Assembly: GCA_964016985.1 (NCBI GenBank)
Contig: OZ024830.1
Coordinates: 19,554,387-19,618,386, forward strand
DNA: 64,000 nucleotides
Source of the DNA: Anodontia alba
Taxonomy: Eukaryota > Mollusca > Bivalvia > Lucinida > Lucinidae
Direction: 5' to 3'
The notes under the pieces were generated by a model. It had not been told where the DNA came from and made no database searches. It worked only from the letters and a program-made list of their open reading frames with translations. The translations under genes and the position numbers were made by a program. Shown piece by piece: positions 10,944-22,055 of this stretch; within the stretch, counting starts at the first letter, position 1; every line of letters begins with the position of its first letter.

Positions 10944-11483
10944 ATTCTTACTCGACAACTTCAGGAATGTGTATCCAATTTGCGCCCACGTCATCAAAAT
11001 TGCAAAATATTGACTACCCTTGCTCCAGGTAAAAGCGGATTTCTGCCAGGAAAGATAGAATCTGGTTTCAAATTTGATTCACAATTACAGGAAAATGAAC
11101 AGAGGCTTGTATGACATTCCACTATTTTTGATATTTGACACTGGGAAAGAAAAAAATCTGGTTCAACCGGTTCACTCACCTTCGTGTCCGCACGATTTCC
11201 AGTCCCCGTCAGCGCAACCAAATGTCCCCTCAATATATTTCTATTCAAAACACGGGGTTGTGGTTGAGGAGATAAGCACCCGTGAATAAATAGTAATAAT
11301 AAACAATCTGGATTTTCTTAACTGCATGCATGTAAACTTTAGTACAAATCTAAAATTTAACACACAATATTTCTTGTTTTCTCTGAAAATAGAACAATCT
11401 TTTATGACGTCGCTTTTTCTTATTCTCTACGGAAATAGGAAATTTCTTTTAAAATAAATTTGCGTAGCTTTAAATTAAGGAGA

Positions 11484-11550
11484 CTAAATATTTATGGTAT
11501 AAAGTGTGTGCGTTTCCAAAATTTTTATGGTATAAAGTGTGTGCGTTTCC
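11484..11550. repeat. Direct repeat, two units
   Basis: TTTATGGTATAAAGTGTGTG plus CGTTTCC occurs twice with only a few bases between copies. Confidence 0.85.
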
Positions 11551-11689
11551 TGAAAAAAATCTCATTTTCACGTCTATGCCGAAACTCCGAAGGTTCCAGA
11601 AACGTATTTACGGACAGTTTATCATCCGGGATCTATGCACCCATTGAACCAACTTGTAATGGTCCCATTCACCTTGCACTACCTGGGCA

Positions 11690-11856
11690 AATTCAGCAGA
11701 CAAATTGATACTTTTCTACTTCTCCCAGACATTAAGTTTTGACATTTAACGCAAAATAAAAGGAGACGATTTGCATACAATGCCTCTTTTTTTTGCGAGA
11801 AGTACGAAAAGTATTTTTTTTTTAAATGTTGTCTGCTAAAATTTTACCCAGCGTTG
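11690..11856. mobile_element. Foldback family K, copy 1
   Basis: Ends CCTGGGCAAATTCAGCAGAC and GTCTGCTAAAATTTTACCC are inverted relatives. The interior keeps CTTCTCCCAGACATTA and AGGAGACGATTTGCAT. Related to the copies near 21775, 44700, 53170 and 57065. Confidence 0.65.
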
Positions 11857-12239
11857 TAAGCGTTAACGTAACATTTCTGGAAGGTAAAATGTCACTTTTT
11901 AACATGCCATCATCACCTCATAATTAGCCTTCAAAGAAAGCACGGACAGTATATATGATGTGGACCCTACGGCAATATATATACATATACATTGATGTGA
12001 ATATCTTGCACACTGACCACAGTTGTGAACTTAACAGTTTTTAACTCAACATCTTTTGGTTGGTTAACCACTTGTTGTCTGGCGTTTTGACTTGATAAAC
12101 GGTGTGCATTTATGTTCCAATGATATCTTGTTTTGAAATTTGCTTTATACCTCGGTCACTTCTGTGAAGCTTTTAATGTGATTTGCTATCGTTTTGATTG
12201 TGACATAGTTTAGAAATGAATATACACCCCCACCCAATA

Positions 12240-12240
<1 letters not shown>

Positions 12241-12270
<30 letters not shown>
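12241..12270. repeat. Poly(A) tract
   Basis: About 29 consecutive A residues, followed by sequence with no recognisable gene up to about 12770. Confidence 0.9.
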
Positions 12271-12272
<2 letters not shown>

Positions 12273-12769
12273 TTGTTTAACCCGTGTCTGAATACCGCTC
12301 AATTAAAAGTTAGTGAGTTTGGTGAAGCAAGTGTTTTCGTGGGAAAAAATAAGAGAAGTCACTAATTAGAGGGACGCAAATATTTCCATGTCAGAGTTAT
12401 TTCTCTTGGATGTCCAAAAAGTCTATACTCCTTTAACAAAAGACAGGATACGTTGCAAAGGATTATGATCGAAGCACCTAGGCTTTATCATATTGATCTC
12501 CTTCAAATAGAAGTCAAACTTATGACAAGTGACCTGGTAGATCCAGAACAGCCTGTACATCCGTGCAGTCTAATAAGGATATACACTGTCATTAACAGGG
12601 TCTTTAAATTGTTAGCGACCATTGTAGACTCTGCTAAGTCCACGAATGTGCAGAATGATCTGTGCGTTGGTGCACTTGTCATAAAGTCGGCTTCTGTTGG
12701 GTTGGAGTGGGGGAGGTTTTGACAATGGCGGCAATTTTTATGACTTCCTGATTGCATTATTGCATAGAG

Positions 12770-15110
12770 GCAAGCATTCGTCAATGATCTCTGCAGCCGT
12801 TTAGATGCGCTGGAACACAGTTCAGAAAATGTAGATGAGAGCTGGACAGTCTTCAGATACACTGTTCATTCTTCAGCAATGGATTCCCTAGGACCAGTAT
12901 CTCGCAAACATCAAGATTGGTTTGATGAGAATGACAAAGAAATCCAGGGACTCCTTGAAGAGAAACACCAAAAACACAAGGCTTACCTCAGAAATATCAG
13001 CTCAGTATCTAGTAAGACAGCCTATTCAAACATATGCAAGACAGTACAGACTAGGCTCAGAGACATGCAAGACTCCTGGCTGAGAAAAAAAGGCTGATGA
13101 AATCCAGTCCTTTGCAGACAGAAAGGAGATGAAGAAGTTCCTTGACGCACTCAAGACAATATATGGTCCCCAGAGCTCAGGAACCACCCCACTCCTTAGT
13201 GCATATGGAACTAGTCTTCTGACTGACAAAGAAGCTATCTTGAAAAGATGGGCTGAACACTTTGATGGTGTCCTTACTCGGCCATCACCAATCAATCATG
13301 AAGCTATCAACAGTCTACCACAGGTGGAATGTAATCCGCTGCTTGATGAGCACCCAACCGTCTCTGAAACAGTGAAAGCAATAAAACTCCTGTCATCTGG
13401 CAAGGCTCCAGGATCAGATGCAATACTTGCAGAGATCTACAAAGCAGAAGGTCCTCCAGTTGCAGAGAAACTGACAGAGTTATTTCACATTATGTGGAGA
13501 AAAGAAGCCATCCCTCAAAAATTCAAGGCTGCAACAATTATCCACCTATTCAAAAGGAAAGGGAATCCTCAAGTCGCTGACAATCATCGAGACATCTCTT
13601 TATTGTCAGTTACTCGGAAGATCCTTGCTAGGGTCCTACTGAATCGATTGAATGAACACCTTGAACAGTCAGGGCTTCTACCAGAAAGCCAGTGTGGATT
13701 CAGGAAAGATAAAGGAACAATATACATGATCTTTACAGCACGACAGCTTCAAGAAAAATGCCAGGAACAGAATGTGGACCTCTACATGACCTTTGTCGAC
13801 CTTACCAAAACATTTGACACAGTCAGTCGTGAGGGACTTTGGATAATTATGACAAAGTTTGGCTGTCCTGCCAAATTCATAGCAATTGTACGGCAGTTCC
13901 ATGATGGTATGCTTGCAAGGGTCCAAAATGATGGCGAGTTTTCTGACCCATTCCCTGTGACAAATGGAGTTAAGCAAGGCTGTGTTCTAGCTTCAACACT
14001 GTTCAGCATGATGTTTTCTGCCATGCTTACAGATGCTTTCCAGGATGGTGACAATGGTATACCTATGAGGTATCGCTTTGATGGGAAACTTTTCAACCTA
14101 AGAAGGTTGCAAGCTAAGTCCAAGGTGCAGACAGAGGTGCTAGATGAGTTCCTCTTTGCTGATGACATGGCAAAGGGTGCTTAAACAGAAGAGAAAATGC
14201 AAAAAAGTGTGGATCAAGTATCTGATTCATGTGACAGCTATGATCTCACAATCAGCATAAAAAAGACTGAGGTAGTATATCAGCCAGCACCTAGAAAGCC
14301 ATACAAGGAGCCTACCATCACAGTGAAAGGTCAACGACTGCAAGTGGTAGACAAGTTCACCTACCTTGAAAGCACATTGTCTAGAGTTGTGAACATTGAT
14401 GATGAAGCCAATGCTAGGATTGCCAAAGCTAGTGTAGCATTTGGCCGACTACGTGGTAGTATTTGGGACTGAAGTCAAATCAGACTTGACACAAAGCTGA
14501 AAGTATATAGATCGGTGGTGCTGCCAACACCATTATATGCATGCGAAACTTGGACAGTTTACCAACGGCATGCGAAAAGACTGAACCACTTCCATACAAG
14601 CTGTTTTAGAAAACTTCTAAAGATCAAGTGGCAAGACAGGATTCCAGACACAGACGTCCTGAAACGGGCAGGGATGCAGAGTGTACATATTGTTCTGAAA
14701 TTGGCAGTTAAGATGGACAGGCCATGTTACCAGAATGCCTGATGAACGTTTGCCAAAGAAAATCCTCTATGGAGAACTACAAGTTGGAAAACGCTCCCAT
14801 GGTGATCAGAAGACGCGATACAAGGACATCCTCAAAGCATCCCTTAAAGATTTCAACATACCAACAGAGTCGTGGGAACAGATTGCAACGGATCGAACGA
14901 AGTGGCGAGGCCTCATAAGAAGGGGAGCTCGTGAATACGAAGCAAACAGAATCAGCGAAGCCGAGCAGAAACGTGCGCAGCGGAAAGACAGAGCCAAGGC
15001 ATCACCAACAGAGCTTTATTCCTCAGCCCTCTCTTGTTCTATCTCAACAGGCAGTTTAGAGCTAAGATTGGTCTCATCAGCCATCTTAGAACACACAAAT
15101 AGTAACACAT
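12770..15110 (+). pseudogene. LINE ORF2 relic with decayed C-terminal zinc finger
   Basis: Most of a non-LTR retrotransposon ORF2 from the linker to the C terminus. In order: a basic linker at 12879 (ending DSWLRKKG), a +1 shift in the A run at 13085-13091, the RT domain 13129-14184 with SSGKAPGSDAI, SLLSVTRKILARVLLNRL, NGVKQGCVLASTLFS and an intact FADD box at 14155-14166, then a TAA at 14182. The thumb continues in the same frame to a TGA near 14470 (probably from CGA), then YACETW at 14542, a frameshift near 14700, and MPDERLPKKILYGEL from 14735. The last part, 15035-15100, reads as a C2H2 finger after allowing for one missing base. The endonuclease domain is absent. At least five lesions mean it is inactive. 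Confidence 0.9.
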
Positions 15111-15175
15111 CACACAGCTGATTAGGTCTGGTCATTGTCAGTAATGACAGACGAACTATGATTGCACACTGTGGC

Positions 15176-15250
15176 CCTTCTGAAAAGGGGTTCTCTAAAA
15201 GGAAAGAATTTGCTCCTATGGGGACCAAATTCATTCCTTTAGAGTAGACG
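15176..15250. repeat. Family J inverted repeat
   Basis: CCCTTCTGAAAAGGGGTTCT and CTAAAAGGAAAGAATTTG pair with CAAATTCATTCCTTTTAGAG. Copies recur at 16760-17000 and 22210-22600. Confidence 0.65.
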
Positions 15251-16380
15251 GCGAAACAATGTTAACAGTTGCCTCTCCTAATAGTGTATCGATTCCCCAT
15301 AAGTGATTTGAAAATAGGTCATTAATGAATTATTAAATTACACTATATAAGCGGGAAACGAAAATCCAGATCAGCATGATGACACAGTCAGATCAGAATC
15401 AGAACATTTTACTGGGGTCAGATCAATAGACATTTACCAGGGCCAACGACTGCGATGACTAGTCTCTAGATCTCACGGGTGATGTGAATCTAGCGATAGG
15501 GTCCTCAGAACTTCCAGAAGAGGACATTATAGATGCAGGGGAGTAGATTCCAATCTCTCATGGTGTCTGGGAAGAAACTGTACTTGTAAATGTCAGTTCT
15601 AGCATATGCATGAGTCATTGGGTAGTGTAGAATATACTGACAAGTGCTGCTGATCAGACTGTGCGGATGTACAGGCTGAACTGGATCTTCACTTTCGCAT
15701 ACGGTATTAGGGCCCTTTTCCAATATATCATGTATGTTTTGATTGAGCAAAAAAATCTGAAAGCATGAATGCGGCTTGCCATTTCGCTTTTAACTGCAGT
15801 CTTCATGTGTTTGCATTGCTACCATGGCAGATACAGGTGACGTCATAGTTCTGATGCCCTCCCAAGGGTGTGGAGAACAGGGGAATAAGGCCATTTTTAT
15901 TTCAGGGGAACAAGGGAACAAGAGTCTAAAACTGGAGGAAACAGGGGAAAAAGGCATTTTGGGGAACAGGGAACATAGAAAATCAAGATTTTGATTTTGG
16001 GGAACAAGGGAAAATGCCGATTTTTTTTCAGGGGAACAAAGGAACAGGTACCCCCCCCCCCCTCCACCACCACCACCACCACCAAGGAGGGCACCAGTTC
16101 TATTACTATGTACAGCAACAAGTAGGTTTAAGCTTGGCTTTTATTTAGTACCGAAAGAAAATATTCTGAAGCGCCTACTTAGCTAACAGTTCAACACATT
16201 TGCAATATCTGTACAAGTGAAATGACAGTATGAAAATAGTTTGTAAAATTTGAGAAAGCATGGATATTCAGAAATTATTAGTTCAGCTCTCAAGGGTTAT
16301 TCCTTTTAGAATCTATTTCTCAAACAAATATTAAATGTATTCTGAGATCATATAATTCTGTCTTATTGATTATAAAGGAA
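15250..16380. other. Non-coding stretch without recognised genes
   Basis: AT-rich sequence. It contains a degenerate hairpin piece at 15655-15700 and a low-complexity purine-rich block at 15860-16085 with repeated GGGGAACA and GGGGAA phrases, ending in a C run and (CAC)n. No convincing exon was seen, but a further downstream exon of gene 2 should lie here or further left. Confidence 0.5.
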
Positions 16381-16386
16381 ACTTAC

Positions 16387-16567
16387 GAACACCATCGATT
16401 TACGACATCGGCATGTTTCCCCTGACCATTAACGTTATACTGCCTAGCAACGGCTTGCCGCTGACACGTATCAAGGACGTTGCTAGGGGTTACTGGCGAC
16501 GATCCTTTCATAAACTGACTTCCAGTGGATGTCACCAAAACCAGAACACACCAGATGACCCTGTTAT
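16387..16567 (-). CDS. Gene 2, internal exon (secreted protein, signal-peptide core)
   Basis: Predicted 181 bp exon on the minus strand. The acceptor is GTTTAATTTACAG just right of 16567, and the donor is GTAAGTTTCC just left of 16387. Only one frame is open, two bases in from the acceptor. It reads NRVIWCVLVLVTSTGSQF, a hydrophobic signal-peptide core, then a polar segment with DTCQRQAVARQYNVNGQG and ending NRWCS. Joined to the upstream exon it gives a chain beginning MYRHSDNRVIWC, so the protein should enter the secretory pathway. Two cysteines follow the signal peptide. The exon ends with two bases of a codon, so at least one more exon lies at lower coordinates; I could not find it. I do not recognise the family. 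Its GC content is higher than the flanks, as expected for coding DNA. Confidence 0.7.
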
Positions 16568-16689
16568 CTGTAAATTAAACACAAGTTAAAAAGGATGAGC
16601 AGACACACGAAGGTTGTGACACTATAGTAACCAAAGGGCTAATTGGTTAGTCACAGCTGGTCTAATTAATGAAAAACTTACAAATTCGG

Positions 16690-17000
16690 TCACCACATTT
16701 AGCTTAAAGGAGCACATACACTTTCATGGGAGGCTTGCATTGTCAAATTGTTTTACCGCCCTTCTTAAAAGGAGCCTACTCTAACAGGAAAAAATCCCTT
16801 TTAGAGTAGATCCCTTTATCAGAAGGGACTAGTGTGAAAGGAATCGATACACTTTCATGGCAGCAAAATCATGGGATTTCTCTTCTGAAAAGGGGTCTGC
16901 TCTAAAAAGAAAGAATGTACTCCCAATGGGGATGCGGATGCAAATTCCTTCCTTTTAGAGTATACTCCATCTCAGAAGGGACTATTTGTGCAGGAATGCA
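16690..17000. repeat. Family J inverted repeats, two copies
   Basis: Two successive copies. Each has a CCTACTCTAACAGGAAAAA-like or TCTGCTCTAAAAAGAAAGA-like left arm and a CCTTTTAGAGTA right arm, each copy preceded by CACTTTCATGG. Confidence 0.6.
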
Positions 17001-17152
17001 AAACTAAAGCCACAAAAGTTGTCTTCCCTGTACAAATACGCGGGAAATCTACCAAGTGTTGGTCGCGCATATCAGAAGGTACATTTTCACTTGTTGCGGC
17101 TTAAATATTGTTGCAGTTTTTTTCAGTGGTTGTTAGGGTGTTACTGACTCCA

Positions 17153-17180
17153 ACTCTCTCTCTCTCTCTCTCTCTCTCTG
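17153..17180. repeat. (TC)n microsatellite
   Basis: About 13 TC units. Confidence 0.9.
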
Positions 17181-17249
17181 ATTTCCTGTTTGCTTTCCTC
17201 CAGCACAAAAAGTCCATTCTCCAGCACACAAAGCCCGTTTACTAAGTAC

Positions 17250-17251
17250 GT

Positions 17252-17282
<31 letters not shown>

Positions 17283-17286
17283 GGTT
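17250..17286. repeat. (TG)n then poly(G)
   Basis: TG repeat of about eight units followed by about 18 G. Confidence 0.9.
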
Positions 17287-17519
17287 GAGGGGGTGATAAT
17301 TCTTCCTTTCAGATAAGACTCATTTTCAAAAATTTTTGGGAAGGACGCAAAATAATGACAGATTTATCTCCCATGAAAGCGCATAAATTTCCTTAAATAT
17401 GCATGCAAACTTTTGTCTGAATATATTTAATCTTGAAAATGTCAACCCTAACGATAACGTAGTATTTTGAAATTTTGCTTAATTAAATTATGCCTAGAGT
17501 GCCATAAAAGGATCACTGG

Positions 17520-17585
17520 CAAACAGTGTAGTCCCAGATCAGACGCACTATTCGGTGGCGTCTGACCGGGGTCTACACTTGTTGC
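17520..17585. repeat. Family B hairpin
   Basis: CAAACAGTGTAGTCCCAGAT pairs with GGGGTCTACACTTGTTG around GACGCACTATTCGGTGGCGTC. Confidence 0.75.
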
Positions 17586-17699
17586 ATTAGATACAGGTGA
17601 ATATGGTAATGATAAAATAACCACAAACCCCTTCTATTGGAAATGAACCGGTCCAAATAGTTAAGGTAGAAGAGTCCGCTCTACACAAACGGGTAAAAT

Positions 17700-17766
17700 C
17701 CATTAACAGTTAACTGTTGCTTCGACGTTAATGCGACGTTGCACGAATGTCATGTGCCCGCTGGGT
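17700..17766. repeat. Half of a family E palindrome
   Basis: CGACGTTAATGCGACGTTGC leads to GTCATGTGCCCGCTGGG, the right end of the E family. The left end is lost. Confidence 0.5.
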
Positions 17767-18198
17767 TTTATTTTCTCTGTTCGTTTGTTCGTTCTGTTTT
17801 CGACGGAGTTTTGTTTTGTGTTGTCATATCCGGCGCCTTTCAATGATAGTTTTTCGTGATTGTGACATTTCCCGGATATCTCTATTTATTTATATTGTTT
17901 TTGAGACCATTATGACATGAGAAACCCTGAAAATTTGAATGTCAATATGATATCTGCAATAACAGCTCACATATGTATAGACTGCATAGTAAAATGCCGA
18001 GTTTTACCTAGGCGGTTTCGACACTTTAATGTACCAAACCCAAATGGTCTTTTGCAGCGTTTATCCTGATATCTGGCCTTGTAGCGTAATAATAAATCGT
18101 CAGGAATCCTATTTCAAATTTACAATGTTTATAGCGTTATTGAAAATAATTGCATTTTGCATTTTTCTTTGAAATGAGAAATGGTAAAGGACCTCTGA

Positions 18199-18247
18199 CA
18201 GTAGCCATATAATTTTGCCTCTGACAGTAGCCATATAATTTTGCCTC
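18199..18247. repeat. Direct repeat, two units
   Basis: CTCTGACAGTAGCCATATAA plus TTTTGC occurs twice in tandem (24-26 bp unit). Confidence 0.85.
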
Positions 18248-18518
18248 CAAAATAATAGCAAATAAAGTTTTTTTTTTACATAAACTTCTTCATATTGATT
18301 GTAGTGAACTTCTAATGATCCATCACTATTGCCATGAAAACAACTTTTCTGAATCCAATGTAATCGGACACTAAATTTGGGTAAAACTGTTCATTTCTGT
18401 TATTGAATTAAACGGACGATGGAAAAGTTTTTATAAAGTACTGTCCCACCACCATCCGCATCCACCCTCGACATTCGCTTGCTTAAAAATCCAAATCTGA
18501 ATAAATTTATTTTGTTCC

Positions 18519-18830
18519 CCACCTAAGGGGAGGGGTACATATTGATCTTGGTGCTGATTCCGATGGCGTCGGTGTCGGTGTCGGCGTCGGCGTCGGCGTC
18601 GGCGTTTGTGTCGGCGTCACACTTTTTTGTCTGCACAATATCTTGTGAACCAGTGGTTGGATTCTTACCATATTTTCATGGATGTACAGTTGGGACATAA
18701 CAAAGAACTGAATATATTTTTTTGGTGACCTTGACATAATTTTCAAGGTAACAACAGTAGAAAAAATGAAAATTCACAGTGGAGATTGGGGTGGGGGGGG
18801 GGGGCGGGGGGTGGGGGTGGGGGGAGCGGT
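18519..18830 (+). mobile_element. Hairpin-headed element fragment with GGCGTC repeat
   Basis: CCCCACCTAAGGGGAGGGG forms a short hairpin, followed by a hexanucleotide array of GGTGTC and GGCGTC units at 18563-18617, then AATATCTTGTGAACCAGTGG. This matches the head of the hairpin-headed tandem-repeat elements, but no tandem core follows. G-rich tracts sit at 18788-18825. Confidence 0.55.
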
Positions 18831-19414
18831 AAGGGGCATCTGTTTTCTCTGCAAACACTGTTACAAGTTTTATATTCCCTCCAAAACAGATAAAATATGG
18901 CTTCTGTAAGACAAATCGTTCAATAAAACCGCTACTGCTTCTTTGTAGAACATATATCTTCCTAAAAATACCAAACATAATGGTATGGAGAAATCACAGA
19001 ATCTGAGATGTACTCTAGAAACAGATTGCCTATGTTACAGTCAGAGATCCTTTAAACCACCCTATAACTTCAACATTTGGCATTTTCAGAAATTTCTTTA
19101 TATTCATTGATTCTTTTCAAACAATAGGGTTAATGTCCAAGTGTCATAGTTTGCAAATTCGTTGTTTTTTTTTCTGGATATGTCCTATTCTCCCAACAGT
19201 TTCAGATAACTCTATACATGTACATGTAGTAGTAAACTCTTGTTCACTTTAACAACTTATTAACAATTTCTGAACACTTTCAAGATGGTATTTGTTGGCA
19301 AGCATGGCCCCGTTTCATTCCGACAAAATCAGATCCTGCGTCAATGTCTATATTTCGTCTAAACAGTGAATCCTCATTGTGAGTAGGGATGACGCTATCT
19401 TGATCACATAAATA

Positions 19415-19514
19415 CCCATTCTTTATAAATCTACAGCGGGCCGTTATCGGCCCGTCAGCTACCCTGACGGGCCGGTAACGGCCCGCTATAGATATATGTA
19501 AAATGCTTACTGGG
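19415..19514. mobile_element. GC-rich palindromic MITE, family F copy 2
   Basis: CCCATTCTTTATAAATCTAC and GCGGGCCGTTATCGGCCCG pair with their complements to the right; it ends CTTACTGGG. TA flanks both sides. Sister of 9309-9415. Confidence 0.8.
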
Positions 19515-19524
19515 TAAAAATCTT

Positions 19525-19781
19525 TATCACGAAAACACGCCTGTATAATTCTGACCCCCTTAAACCCCACTTTTATACAGTAAAACTGGGGTTTACAGGG
19601 GTATACATTATTTTCTTATTTCTGCTCAAAAACATAGATTGTGGGTACTCGTTAGAACCGCCTCACCGAGGCCGTTCTAACGGATACACACAATCTATGT
19701 TTTTGAGCAGAAATATGAATATTATCAAAAATTTTTATCTGTAAATTTTCAATATATTTGAATAGGCGTGTTTTCGTAATG
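19525..19781 (+). mobile_element. MITE family A, copy 7
   Basis: TATCACGAAAACACGCC and GCGTGTTTTCGTAATG termini. The central hairpin is slightly mutated. It lies 10 bp downstream of a family F palindrome. Confidence 0.88.
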
Positions 19782-20194
19782 GGTACCATCTTCGTCTTAG
19801 TGCGACCAACCTCGATGCTGGACTGGAATCAGCGTCCGAATACGTAGAATCGGACATGTGCGCCCATTGAAGATTCGGTTCAGCTACCACATTCCCACAG
19901 TCTGATCAGAATTTTATGCTATTAATGAAGATTGCGATCAGACTGTGCGAATTCGCAGCCTCCTGATTTGAGTCTTCGTTGGGAGCACATTTCAGAAGGT
20001 ACGTTTTCTCACGTTGCGGCCGCTATTTTCGTTGCGAATTGCGTGTCAAGACAATCTGGGTGCCGTTCGCACAATTGCAAAGTGAGAGCGAATGGCTTGT
20101 CCTGGTCCCTGCACCTAATAATGTGCGCCAACAGGAGCAGGGGTCCAGGGCAAAACAATCGCGTGTGACTTTCACTTCTGAACGCAGCTCTGGT

Positions 20195-20294
20195 GATTTA
20201 AAAAAACAACAAAAAAACAACAACAAAAAAACAAAACAAAACAATAATTACAAAAACAAAAACAAAAAACAACAACAACAACAAAAAAAAAACG
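20195..20294. repeat. A-rich (CAAAA)n-like tract
   Basis: About 100 bp of A with scattered C, such as ACAACAAAAAAACAACAAC. The Gln-Asn-Lys frame is an artefact. Confidence 0.85.
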
Positions 20295-20739
20295 TCTAAG
20301 CTGTCCAGGTGGTTTCAGCTAATAACAACGTCTTGATTGCAGTATATGTACCTTGACGCACAGCGAAGACTGATCAAACTGGATGGATGCCCAGGCTGAT
20401 CCGAGTCTTCGCTGGGCGCACAAGCCATTTTGTAGGTTTTGTCATGCGCTTGTACTTCATCATTTACTTTACTTTTATTTGGATAAGTAAAGCAGGTTTT
20501 ACATGATGACATGCATTTTATATGCGTACGTAATCTATAAACATTTAAAGATTGCATTAAGTAACTCTATGTATACATATGTATCATAATTTATAAGTAA
20601 CTTATTGTATTTTAAAGTGGATATATTGCATGCACTTTAATGAAACTTAAAAAAAAAAGAAAAAAAGACTAAAGAACTGAATTAAATGAAAACAGTCTGA
20701 TCAAACTCGTTTTCTGTTCTTTTTTTCTGTTCTGCTTTC

Positions 20740-20740
20740 T

Positions 20741-20774
<34 letters not shown>

Positions 20775-20790
20775 CACAAAACAACAAAAA
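20740..20790. repeat. (CA)n microsatellite
   Basis: CACACA repeats interrupted once by AAACAC and ending in ACAACAAAAAAA. Confidence 0.9.
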
Positions 20791-20959
20791 AACTCAGATG
20801 GAAATATGTTCTTATTAAAGTATGATTTATAGCATAACTTCTTTTTGAATATTACTTAGTTCTTTGAAGTCATATCTGCTATCAAGTCTTTGGCTCCATA
20901 TATGCTAGGGTTTCCATTTGAAGCCTTTCTTTCAATGTAAAATCTTTGGCTGCTACTGA

Positions 20960-21015
20960 AGACCTTGATCAGACGCCGCTTATTGTGGCGTCTGATCAAG
21001 GTCTGCACTGTTTGC
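20960..21015. repeat. Family B hairpin, left arm shortened
   Basis: ACCTTGATCAGACGCCGC pairs with GCGTCTGATCAAGGT, followed by CTGCACTGTTTGC. Confidence 0.7.
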
Positions 21016-21402
21016 TAATATCCCACAAAAGGGACACCAGGCTTATATAAGTTCAGGATACAAACGGCTTTTTACATAATTTATAAAATGCAAAAAGATG
21101 GTCAAAAGATTATATTTTTGTATTAAGTGCTATAAACATCTCGGTATTAAATTTCGTAAACTAAATGAATACTTATGTGACACTAGCTCCTGTTGCTGCT
21201 ATTATTATTATTGTTACTATTATTTTTTTCATTAAATAATTATTAATGCTAGTTCTACTACCACAACTAATAATAATAATAATAATAATACGGCTGACTT
21301 AATAATGAGATGATGATTAGGTAACATCACATACAATAGACATATAACTTATATTTTGTGAGCATTATTTTTTTTTCATTAAACACTTGTTCCAAATCTT
21401 AC

Positions 21403-21460
21403 CTGAATGTCTATACATAGTACTAATGTTAACAGATATTTTATCACATATAAAATAATC
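21403..21460 (-). CDS. Gene 2, exon with the probable start codon
   Basis: Predicted 58 bp exon on the minus strand. It has a strong acceptor (a T-rich tract then CAAATTCAGACAG) right of 21460 and a strong donor, ATTCAG before GTAAGATTTGG, left of 21403. The frame that joins in phase to 16387-16567 contains ATG at 21416-21418, reading M-Y-R-H-S and then one leftover base. The spliced N terminus MYRHSDNRVIWCVLVLV is a typical signal peptide, which supports this ATG. No in-frame stop lies upstream within the exon, so a more distal start cannot be excluded. The acceptor implies a 5' untranslated exon above 21460, not found. The intron to the next exon is about 4.8 kb and full of repeats. Confidence 0.62.
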
Positions 21461-21774
21461 CTGTCTGAATTTGAAAAAAAAAATATATTGTAATTTTCGA
21501 ACTTTCAAGTAAACCTAACACACTTATAAAGTTGTAAGAAACAATGATAAATACGAGAGAGAAAATGTAGGTATAGTTATATAGCCCGAAGTTTCATGTT
21601 GGACTTACAAATGGCCAGACTAAATTATTTTGAAGTGTGAAAATCTGTCAGAACTGATCCTGCGGTATCTGACGTGGATACTGTTTGTAAGAGTGGATAC
21701 ATATATCAAATGTCACCTCTAACCTTGTATTGTAACAGGATTGTCTTGCTAATGCACCACAATTAGTACACCTT

Positions 21775-21965
21775 TATTAAACGCTTAGTGTTCTTGTAAA
21801 ATATTCAGCAGAATGACATGTTGAAATAGTTTTCTTTTTCTTCCCCAGAAAACAGGATTTGAGTTTTCGTGCAAATTGTCTCCTCCGATGGAAACAATTT
21901 GCATGCTGTTTTCTGGGAAAAATAAGAAAAATATTCTTTCTTTGCAGCTCAAAGAGTGGTAAGGT
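21775..21965. mobile_element. Foldback family K, copy 2
   Basis: CTTCCCCAGAAAACAGGA and GTGCAAATTGTCTCC pair with GGAAACAATTTGCATG and CTGTTTTCTGGGAAAAATAA. Outer ends contain TTCAGCAGAATGACATG. Confidence 0.7.
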
Positions 21966-22055
21966 TTAAGGGGAACTAATACACTTCCGGGGAGACAATT
22001 CTATCAAAATTATTTTCCTCCCTTTCGAAACGGGTCCACTCTAAAAGGAAATAAT

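Larger units (their letters stand above)
7735..11290. repeat. Large inverted duplication with interrupted arms
   Basis: Plus-strand sequence at 7735-7832 and 9011-9330 reappears in reverse complement at 10490-10672 and 10944-11290. Shared markers include GGGGACTGGAAAT and GTGCGGACAC, TTTTCCTGTAATTGTGAATC, GGATACACATTCCTGAAGTT and AACCAAACTATATT. The left arm is split by the tandem-repeat element at 7833-9010 and the right arm by a family A MITE at 10673-10943. The loop of about 1.1 kb holds another family A MITE and part of a GC-rich hairpin. The arms look roughly 80-85% identical by eye. Confidence 0.75.

Noticed and set aside
11170..11250. Minus-strand exon ending at a good GTGAGT donor
   Set aside because: The segment is part of the inverted duplication and its other copy near 7780 lacks the donor and the frame.
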